From: Puniceicoccaceae bacterium
GTDB taxonomy: Bacteria; Verrucomicrobiota; Verrucomicrobiia; Opitutales; Coraliomargaritaceae
Length of the DNA: 64,000 nucleotides
NCBI GenBank assembly: GCA_003331195.1
Contig: QOOZ01000036.1
Location: 1 to 64,000, forward strand
Direction: 5' to 3'
The position numbers and the translations under genes are program-made. Position 1 is the first letter of the stretch, and each line of letters opens with the position of its first letter. This document shows positions 40,814-47,206 of the stretch, one piece after another. The notes beneath the pieces were generated by a model. The model searched no databases and was not told where the DNA came from. It saw only the letters and a list, made by a program, of their open reading frames with translations.

Positions 40814-40878
40814 GAATCAAGAGGCGAACAGTATCTCTTTCTTGTGTAAGTTTCGTTAAGATCTAACGCTCTATCATT

Positions 40879-42309
40879 ATGTCTTTAAGCCCTACAATTT
40901 TGTGGTTCCGTAAGGATCTGCGCCTTAAGGATAATTCTGCCCTTAAAGCTTCTATTGAGGCAGGCTCGCCTGTGATTCCTGTCTTCATCTGGACACCCGA
41001 CGAGGCAGGTGATTGGGCACCGGGTGCGGCTTCGAAGTGGTGGCTACATCAGGCTTTGAAGAGCCTAAGTGAGGCGTTGAAAGATAAGGGGGGTGAGTTT
41101 GTTTTAAGAGAAGGCGACTCTCTAGGGCAACTTAGAGACATCATCGAAAAGACTGGGGCGAAGCGCGTTTATTGGAATCGCCGTTACGAGTCGCCACAAC
41201 GGGAGTTGGATGCTTCGATCAAGCGTCAATTGCGCGAGGATGGTATTGAAGTGGAGAGTTTTAATAGCTCCTTACTCAACGAACCGCACACCGCCGCCAC
41301 GGGTGGGGGAAATCCCTACAAGGTTTACACGCCTTACTGGAAAAAGGTGAAAGACCGTCCGATTGAACCGATCGCCGAACCTGATTTTGATTCATTTAAG
41401 TTCCCTGACACCTATCCGCAGACGTTGGCTTTGGATTCTCTCGGCCTCTTGCCGGAGAAGCAGTGGTATCGTAGATTTGACGAATACTGGGTAGTCAGTG
41501 AGGCAGCCGCTCAAAAGGGGCTGGAAAAATTCCTTAGTCAACCAGTCGAAGGCTACAACCAGGCGCGTGACATCCCGAGCGAGGACGGCACATCGAGCCT
41601 CTCGCCCTATTTACATTGGGGCTTGATCGGCCCGCGCCAAGTCATGCACGCACTGAAGGCTAAGCACGATCTCGGCAAAGAGGGACCACAGGTTTATGCT
41701 AAGGAAATTTATTGGCGCGAGTTTGCTTATAACGTGCTCTATCACTTTCCGAAAACGCCTGCTGCGCCGCTTCACGAAAAGTATGCCGATTTCCCTTGGC
41801 AGCCTGATTCGAATGCCCTCAAGCGCTGGCAGCGCGGGCAGACAGGTTACCCCATTGTCGATGCGGGCATGCGTCAGCTTTATGCCACGGGGTGGATGCA
41901 CAATCGAGTTCGTATGGTTGTTTCATCCCTTCTTGTGAAACATCTGCTGCAAGATTGGCGCGAAGGAGCTAGTTGGTTTTGGGATACGCTAGTCGATGCC
42001 GATCTGGCCAGTAATACCCTCGGCTGGCAATGGAGCGCTGGCTGTGGTGCCGACGCTGCGCCCTATTTCCGTGTCTTTAATCCAATCACTCAGGGTAAGA
42101 AGTTCGACGCTGAGGGTGCATACGTTAGAAAATGGATACCTGAGATTGCAAAGTTACCTAGCAAATTTATCCACGAACCATGGGAGGCACCCGCAGGCAT
42201 TCTCGAATATGCAGGCGTCGAGCTTGGCAAAGACTATCCCGAACCGATCATCGATCATAAGGAAGGTCGCGAAAGGGCACTCGCTGCACTGGATCAATTT
42301 AAATCCTAG
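40879..42309 (+). CDS. phr: Deoxyribodipyrimidine photolyase (class I CPD type)
   Basis: The 476-residue flavoenzyme repairs UV-induced pyrimidine dimers with light. The N-terminal antenna-binding domain starts Ile-Leu-Trp-Phe-Arg-Lys-Asp-Leu-Arg. The FAD domain contains Ser-Leu-Ser-Pro-Tyr-Leu-His-Trp-Gly, Glu-Ile-Tyr-Trp-Arg-Glu-Phe, Gly-Tyr-Pro-Ile-Val-Asp-Ala-Gly-Met-Arg-Gln-Leu, Trp-Met-His-Asn-Arg-Val-Arg-Met, and Asp-Ala-Asp-Leu-Ala-Ser-Asn. These residues match the Phr/CPD group rather than cryptochromes. It is first of four rightward genes and 24 bp upstream of the second photolyase. Confidence 0.95.
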   Translation: MSLSPTILWFRKDLRLKDNSALKASIEAGSPVIPVFIWTPDEAGDWAPGAASKWWLHQALKSLSEALKDKGGEFVLREGDSLGQLRDIIEKTGAKRVYWNRRYESPQRELDASIKRQLREDGIEVESFNSSLLNEPHTAATGGGNPYKVYTPYWKKVKDRPIEPIAEPDFDSFKFPDTYPQTLALDSLGLLPEKQWYRRFDEYWVVSEAAAQKGLEKFLSQPVEGYNQARDIPSEDGTSSLSPYLHWGLIGPRQVMHALKAKHDLGKEGPQVYAKEIYWREFAYNVLYHFPKTPAAPLHEKYADFPWQPDSNALKRWQRGQTGYPIVDAGMRQLYATGWMHNRVRMVVSSLLVKHLLQDWREGASWFWDTLVDADLASNTLGWQWSAGCGADAAPYFRVFNPITQGKKFDAEGAYVRKWIPEIAKLPSKFIHEPWEAPAGILEYAGVELGKDYPEPIIDHKEGRERALAALDQFKS

Positions 42310-42333
42310 GCGTAAATCCAAGATTCATTAATA

Positions 42334-43893
42334 ATGAAATCACCACGCCACCTCATTGTCATTTTTGGCGATCAACTCAATCGAGATGCTGCTGCTTTCG
42401 ACGACTTTGATTCCACTCAGGATGCCATATGGATGGCCGAGGCCGATGACGAGTCAGAGCACGTCTGGTCTCACAAGCAGCGTATCGCGATCTTCCTTTC
42501 AGGTATGCGCCACTTTAGAGACGCGCTACTCGCGGAGGACATCCGGGTGGAATATACGCAGCTAGATGATAGCAAAGAGTCGGATAAACTCTCTAGTCGG
42601 CTCGGCATCGACCTCCGTGCCTTGAGCCCAGAAAAGGTCATCGTCACCCATCCCGGTGAATGGCGCGTGCTTCAAGCTTTGAAAAAAGTCTGCAGCGACG
42701 AAGATGTGCCACTGGAAGTGCGTGATGATCGACACTTTTACACCACCACCAAGGATTTCGAGGAACATGCCAAAGGTCGCAAGTCTCTTCGTATGGAGTT
42801 CTTTTACCGTGAACTACGTAAACGCTTCGACGTTTTAATGGAAGACGGCAAACCGACTGGTGGTGACTGGAACTACGATAAAGAGAACCGGGGCAGCTTC
42901 GGCAAGGGTGGCCCTGAAGGAGCAAACACTGGCCCTGGTTTTAAACCAGACGCGCTCACCCGTGAAGTAATCGATCTCGTCAACGAGCGCTTCGCCGATC
43001 ACCCAGGCTCACTGGACTCCTTTGCATGGCCTGTGACGCCACAAGAGGCACAAAAAGCACTGAGCAATTTTATCCATAAGAGGCTACACGTATTCGGTAA
43101 GTATCAAGACGCCATGTGGACTGATGAGCCCTGGCTCTATCATTCGCTCATCAGCACATCGCTTAATTTAAAGTTGCTCGATCCCCGCGACGCCGTGTCT
43201 GCTGCTGAAAAGGCCTACACAGACGGTCATGCCCCGCTGGCTGCGGTTGAGGGCTTCATTCGCCAAATTCTCGGATGGCGTGAATACGTGCGCGGTATCT
43301 ATTGGATGCACATGCCTGAATACATCGACCGCAATGCGATGGACGCGCAGGAACCCTTGCCCGACTTCTACTGGACTGGCGATACGGATCTCGAATGTCT
43401 CAAACAATCCGTCGGGCAAACGCTGGAGCACGGCTACGCGCACCACATCCAGCGGCTTATGGTCACTGGGCTCTACGCGCTCCTACTAGGCGTGGACCCG
43501 AAGAAGTTACACGAGTGGTATCTCGCTGTGTATGTCGATGCCGTTGAGTGGGTCGAGCTCCCTAACACTCTTGGTATGTCGCAATACGGCGACGGTGGGC
43601 TCATGGCCTCAAAGCCCTACATCGCCACGGGCAACTACATTAATAAAATGAGCAATTACTGCAAAAATTGCCCCAAAAATCCGAAGGAAAAGACTGGAGA
43701 AAACGCCTGCCCTTTTACCACGCTCTACTGGGATTATTTGATAAGACACCAAGACATTCTCAAATCAAATCACCGCATGGGACTTCAGCTCCGTAACCTC
43801 GATCGATTGAATGAGGGTGATCGCAGCGCAATCTCCAAAGCTGCAAATGAAATTCGTAGCTTGTCCGCTTGTCGTACGCCCTCAAAAACTTGA
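42334..43893 (+). CDS. FeS-type bacterial photolyase/cryptochrome (6-4 photolyase-like)
   Basis: The 519-residue protein belongs to the FeS-BCP/CryPro group (long called deoxyribodipyrimidine photolyase-related protein). The N-terminus is Leu-Ile-Val-Ile-Phe-Gly-Asp-Gln-Leu-Asn. Four cysteines suit a 4Fe-4S cluster: one in Glu-Cys-Leu-Lys-Gln-Ser near 355, and three in Tyr-Cys-Lys-Asn-Cys-Pro plus Ala-Cys-Pro-Phe near 445-465. FAD-site segments include Gly-Tyr-Ala-His-His-Ile-Gln-Arg-Leu-Met-Val and Met-Ala-Ser-Lys-Pro-Tyr. Studied members repair 6-4 photoproducts, so with phr it would cover both main UV lesions. Confidence 0.93.
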   Translation: MKSPRHLIVIFGDQLNRDAAAFDDFDSTQDAIWMAEADDESEHVWSHKQRIAIFLSGMRHFRDALLAEDIRVEYTQLDDSKESDKLSSRLGIDLRALSPEKVIVTHPGEWRVLQALKKVCSDEDVPLEVRDDRHFYTTTKDFEEHAKGRKSLRMEFFYRELRKRFDVLMEDGKPTGGDWNYDKENRGSFGKGGPEGANTGPGFKPDALTREVIDLVNERFADHPGSLDSFAWPVTPQEAQKALSNFIHKRLHVFGKYQDAMWTDEPWLYHSLISTSLNLKLLDPRDAVSAAEKAYTDGHAPLAAVEGFIRQILGWREYVRGIYWMHMPEYIDRNAMDAQEPLPDFYWTGDTDLECLKQSVGQTLEHGYAHHIQRLMVTGLYALLLGVDPKKLHEWYLAVYVDAVEWVELPNTLGMSQYGDGGLMASKPYIATGNYINKMSNYCKNCPKNPKEKTGENACPFTTLYWDYLIRHQDILKSNHRMGLQLRNLDRLNEGDRSAISKAANEIRSLSACRTPSKT

Positions 43894-43939
43894 ACTCCCT
43901 CCATACGCGCTTCTAAGTGAACTCGTCACGAAAGCAAAC

Positions 43940-44830
43940 ATGACCACTCCAAAAACTATTCTCATCACTGGAGCCAGCGGCCTTGTTGGCCAGTCGCTTA
44001 GCACTGCTCTCATGGCACGAGGCCATAGCGTGCGTACTCTTTCTCGAAGTGATCGCGGTGATTATCAGTGGGACGTCGCTTCAGGCCATTTAGACCCGCG
44101 CGCGCTCGACGGTGTCGATGTCGTCATTCATCTCGCGGGTGAGAGCGTCGCCCAGTCTTGGACAGATGCCGCTAAGGCACGCATACTAGATAGCCGCGTC
44201 GCGAGCACGCGCCTGCTCGTCGATTTGATTCTCGCGCAAGAAAAGCGGCCCGCTTACATCGCCGCTTCGGGTATCAGTTATTACGGAATCGTTCGCGAGC
44301 GCCCTGTCGATGAGTCCAGCGATTCGGGTAAAGGCTTCCTAGCTGAGGTGACCCGCCAGTGGGAGGGCGCAGCGCAAGCACTGACCGAAGCTGATGTTCG
44401 CACCGTCTTTCTTCGGACGGGCATTGTGCTCAGTGTCAAGGGTGGGGCGCTCGCTAAGATGCTGACAGCTTTTAAATTGGGTGTCGGTGGTTGCATCGGC
44501 GACGGCCAGCAAAATATGAGCTGGATCAGCCTGCCCGATCTCGTGTCGGTCTACGTCTTTGCCGTGGAAAATGTAGCCTTGCACGGTGCGGTCAACGCGG
44601 TGGCACCAGAGCCGGTCACAAACAGTATGTTTACGAAAAAACTCGGTAAGGTTTTGGGTCGCCCCACGGTTTTCCCTCTGCCTGCGAGCCTTGTTAAAAT
44701 ACTCTTCGGCGAAATGGGTAAAGAAACTCTTCTCAGCGACCTGAGCGTTCTTCCCAAGTCACTGACTGACCTTGGCTTTGAGTGGCAGCAAGCCGAACTC
44801 GAAATCGCTTTAAAAGAAACACTGTCCTAA
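43940..44830 (+). CDS. TIGR01777-family NAD(P)-binding epimerase (YfcH-like)
   Basis: The 296-residue extended short-chain dehydrogenase-like protein has Ile-Leu-Ile-Thr-Gly-Ala-Ser-Gly-Leu-Val-Gly as the nucleotide-binding loop. His-Leu-Ala-Gly-Glu-Ser-Val follows, then Ser-Gly-Ile-Ser-Tyr-Tyr-Gly and Arg-Thr-Gly-Ile-Val-Leu, as in the YfcH/TIGR01777 family. A C-terminal helical segment (Ser-Leu-Val-Lys-Ile-Leu-Phe-Gly-Glu-Met) fits DUF1731. The ATG at 43940 is chosen because the loop then lies at residue 7; the frame itself reaches back into the preceding gene. The enzymatic reaction of the family is not established. Confidence 0.9.
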   Translation: MTTPKTILITGASGLVGQSLSTALMARGHSVRTLSRSDRGDYQWDVASGHLDPRALDGVDVVIHLAGESVAQSWTDAAKARILDSRVASTRLLVDLILAQEKRPAYIAASGISYYGIVRERPVDESSDSGKGFLAEVTRQWEGAAQALTEADVRTVFLRTGIVLSVKGGALAKMLTAFKLGVGGCIGDGQQNMSWISLPDLVSVYVFAVENVALHGAVNAVAPEPVTNSMFTKKLGKVLGRPTVFPLPASLVKILFGEMGKETLLSDLSVLPKSLTDLGFEWQQAELEIALKETLS

Positions 44831-44855
44831 TCTTAGGTTCTAGCCCCTATTCTTA

Positions 44856-45830
44856 ATGCAAGCTACAGACGTCCTTATTATCGGAGCCGGGATTTCCGGC
44901 CTCATCTGCGCCACCGAACTACGCAAGGTAGATAAGTCCGTGCGTATACTCGACAAAGGTCGCGGTCTCGGTGGACGCATGGCTACACGCCGTATGGCGG
45001 GGGGCCGTCTGGATCATGGCGCACAATATTTTACGGTGCGCGACCCGCGCCTCCAGGCATATGCCGATGATTGGCTCGCAGCGGGTATCATCAAGGAGTG
45101 GTTTCGCCACTTGCCTGAAGATACCAATACCGACGGTTACTCTCGTTACTGCGGGATCAACGGTATGACTGATGCCCCGAAGTATTTAGCTAAAGAGCTC
45201 GACGTGTGCAATTCTCAGCAGGTCGTTGAGCTATCTCGCGATGCAGATCGATGGACCGCTCGCACCGCATCTGGTGATTTTTTTCTGGGTAAACACCTAG
45301 TTATCACCGCGCCACTTCCACAGGCGATGAATTTGCTTGATGCGACTGGACTGCCCTTCGCCAACGGTGCAAGTGATGCCCTACGAGCCGTTCGTTACGA
45401 ACGTGGTCTTGCAACGCTTGCCATTCTAGATGGTGCCAGTGGTTTACCTGAGCCTGGCGGGATTAAAATCCACGAAACACCACTCACCTGGATCGCTGAT
45501 AACCAGCAAAAGGGCATCTCACCCGATGTTTCTGCAATCACTATACATGCTGATGCAGATTTTGCTGAGGCGCATTGGGATTCACCTAACGAAGTGCGCG
45601 GCCCGCTCATGCTCGACGCGGCGGCTCCGCATCTCAGTGCAAATGTCCTTGAATACGACTGCCACCGGTGGGGGTTCACCACTCCTATTAACCCGTGGCC
45701 CGATCCTTACTTTCAAAATGCCGGCCTTCAACTGACCCTTGCGGGCGATTCATTTGGTGGCGCAAGAGTTGAAGGGGCGGCGCTATCTGGCATTGAAGCC
45801 GCCGCTGCCGTGCTCTTAGGCTTAGTGTAA
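44856..45830 (+). CDS. FAD-dependent oxidoreductase of the renalase-like family
   Basis: The 324-residue flavoprotein has the dinucleotide motif Ile-Ile-Gly-Ala-Gly-Ile-Ser-Gly-Leu near residue 7 and Asp-Lys-Gly-Arg-Gly-Leu-Gly-Gly-Arg-Met-Ala-Thr-Arg. His-Gly-Ala-Gln-Tyr-Phe-Thr and the C-terminal Ala-Gly-Asp-Ser-Phe-Gly-Gly-Ala-Arg-Val-Glu-Gly-Ala follow. This is the pattern of bacterial renalases, which oxidise abnormal dihydro-NAD(P) isomers. It follows the TIGR01777 gene by 25 bp and ends the rightward row; the terminator at 45848 is 18 bp beyond its stop. Confidence 0.88.
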   Translation: MQATDVLIIGAGISGLICATELRKVDKSVRILDKGRGLGGRMATRRMAGGRLDHGAQYFTVRDPRLQAYADDWLAAGIIKEWFRHLPEDTNTDGYSRYCGINGMTDAPKYLAKELDVCNSQQVVELSRDADRWTARTASGDFFLGKHLVITAPLPQAMNLLDATGLPFANGASDALRAVRYERGLATLAILDGASGLPEPGGIKIHETPLTWIADNQQKGISPDVSAITIHADADFAEAHWDSPNEVRGPLMLDAAAPHLSANVLEYDCHRWGFTTPINPWPDPYFQNAGLQLTLAGDSFGGARVEGAALSGIEAAAAVLLGLV

Positions 45831-45847
45831 CACAGAAATCTAGACAC

Positions 45848-45887
45848 AAAAAAAGCCCGCGATTCGTTACCGAATCACGGACTTTTT
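45848..45887. terminator. Bidirectional terminator of the renalase-like gene and the large RNA
   Basis: A 12-pair stem with mismatches (arms 45855-45866 and 45871-45882) closed by a four-base loop has seven A on the left and five T on the right. Read on the minus strand the loop is GUAA (GNRA type) and the stem is followed by seven U, which makes it the stronger direction. Confidence 0.85.
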
Positions 45888-46936
45888 AATAACCTCTTAT
45901 CAAATCCAAAGATTTTATAAAAGGTGAGGTATGGGAGCTCGCCACGCTCTCTTTCCTCGATTCACTGGCATTGGGCGCCCTCATCACCCGTCGAGTGATT
46001 GTTGGCTGCCAGTTCCCCGACGCTGCATCATACCGCAAGAACGATAGCGATACGTTTCGGTCCCACAGCGGAACCTGACCCAGCGTAAGCGCTGGTTCTT
46101 TGTTGGGTGAGACTTCTCTGCTTGGTTTTGCGCTTGTCTGCCGACACTCACAGTCCGAACACGGATCGGTAGTGATTGAGATCTCCTCTTCCGTTCCTGC
46201 AGCCCAAGGTCGGCATCGATTTCTTGCGTCATCGATCGTTTGCCTTAGGCAACGGGTCTTGTCTCTTAACCCTCAAGTTGCTTTTATTGTCTCAAACGGA
46301 CGGCTTTTTTACAGCCTCCCGCGCTTCAGATTTTATTGCGCTTCCATGATCACTGCCCGTATCCGGGCGCCTCTCACTTGGTTCGCTCACTCCGCGAAGC
46401 CGCAGTTCTTTTTCCCGTATGGATTGCGACACCCCTACGATCTAACAGCATTTTTTCGTTCACACTGTCGAACTGCGTTGTTTACTCCGCACTAACTCAC
46501 AGTAGCAACTGTCGGTCTGTGACCGACTGTGTTCGCTCTTTTATTCCGAACCGGAACTTGGAGCATCACTCGGTTTGCAGCTGGTTCTCACTTTAGTGTG
46601 CTTTTTCATTGCTTCACTTAAGTTGCCGCTCACCGCCAGACTTCAATTACGTGTTATACCGAAAAGGCACGAACCTTTTCGTTGAAGCCGGTGACATGTG
46701 CCTGCCGTATATGATTACCCGAAGATAATCTCGCTGCCTTAGAAGGCAACTCGCAGCAGGGGCCGGGAACGTTAGCTCATCCCGACCTTTTCCCAAACCG
46801 AAGTTTGGGGTATATCTTGAAGCGGTATTCCTGACTACTTACGTAGTCTTGTTTCACACTTCGTTTCTGTCAAAGATCATATTCCCGAAGGAATGTATTC
46901 ATCTTGCGTTGAGCTTTCCCGCTGTCAAGTGTTTTT
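45855..46936 (-). ncRNA. Candidate giant structured noncoding RNA (about 1.1 kb)
   Basis: There is no credible coding frame, yet the minus strand folds locally almost end to end. Stem-loops closed by UUCG: 46881-46894 (inside an AAGAU/AUCUU stem 46873-46905), 46792-46809 and 46713-46730. Stem-loop with GUAA: 46833-46848. Others include 46909-46928, 46761-46787, 46735-46748, 46660-46681 (eight pairs), 46544-46556, 46511-46527 (seven pairs), 46355-46368, 46240-46252, 46215-46236, 46145-46174, 46080-46095, 45964-46013 (seven-pair outer stem) and 45926-45958. Unpaired parts are A/G-rich, as in structured RNAs. It ends at an intrinsic terminator, and a promoter candidate lies at 46943-46970. It lacks the landmarks I know for RNase P RNA, tmRNA, group II introns and rRNA. 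Exact 5' end is a guess. Confidence 0.7.
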
Positions 46937-46942
46937 AGCTGT

Positions 46943-46970
46943 AAAATATTGAAAATCAATGACTTGTGAA
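46943..46970 (-). promoter_or_regulatory. Candidate promoter of the large RNA
   Basis: On the minus strand TTCACA (46965-46970) is followed after 16 bases by TATTTT (46943-46948), predicting a start near 46936, just before the first hairpin. The -35 element lies inside one copy of the 11-bp repeat ACTTATTCACA. A TTGACA at 46923-46928 is an alternative -35 but has no good -10. Confidence 0.4.
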
Positions 46971-47051
46971 TAAGTATGTGAATAAGTTGTGAAGCAACTG
47001 TAAACGAACGATTTAGATTTTCTTCTATGCGCATTTGCACTGTGAATAAGT
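46965..47051 (-). repeat. Three copies of ACTTATTCACA (DnaA-box-like) upstream of the large RNA
   Basis: The 11-mer occurs at 46965-46975, 46977-46987 and 47041-47051, all in the same orientation. The first two are spaced 12 bp apart, about one helical turn. Each contains TTATTCACA, which fits the DnaA-box consensus TTATNCACA. The first copy overlaps the presumed -35 element of the RNA promoter. Confidence 0.6.
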
Positions 47052-47066
47052 CAGGTTTCGCAAATT

Positions 47067-47095
47067 ATTATAAAAAAAGTTTCTTCTTTTATAAT
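47067..47095. repeat. AT-rich 13-bp inverted repeat
   Basis: Two 13-base arms (47067-47079 and 47083-47095) pair almost perfectly around a three-base loop, almost all A and T. It could be a DNA-unwinding or protein-binding site, or a weak terminator for the AsmA-like gene upstream on the minus strand. Confidence 0.4.
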
Positions 47096-47206
47096 TTTAG
47101 CTCCCGAATTGGGTCCGGTGAAGTATCCCTTAAAAAAGTCGACTTACTACTCTTAGATACCTGGCTTCAAAGGGCGAGTCCTTTAGGTTCAATACCTGGC
47201 GAGTTT
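47096..47206. other. Short direct repeats between the large RNA region and the AsmA-like gene
   Basis: ATACCTGGC occurs at 47157-47165 and 47192-47200, and GGCGAGT at 47173-47179 and 47198-47204. A small AAAGG/CCTTT stem lies between them (47169-47184). No gene is visible. The T-arm-like GGTTCAATACC here is not part of a foldable tRNA. Confidence 0.4.

Noticed and set aside
46100-46495. 131-codon open frame on the plus strand inside the large gap
   Set aside because: Composition is unlike neighbouring genes, there is no ribosome site, no recognisable motif, and it is antisense to the hairpin-rich RNA; best explained as chance.
45855-46936. Possible RNase P RNA, tmRNA or group II intron
   Set aside because: I find no RNase P core sequence, no tmRNA tRNA-like ends or tag frame, and no group II domain V hairpin. 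A GAGGAAAG string occurs but outside an RNase P context.
46940-47100. Replication origin
   Set aside because: Three DnaA-like boxes and an AT-rich repeat are suggestive, but there are too few boxes, no dnaA/dnaN/gidA nearby, and genes converge rather than diverge here.
47160-47206. tRNA-like T-arm (GGTTCAATACC)
   Set aside because: No D-arm, anticodon arm or acceptor stem pairs with it, so no tRNA can be folded.
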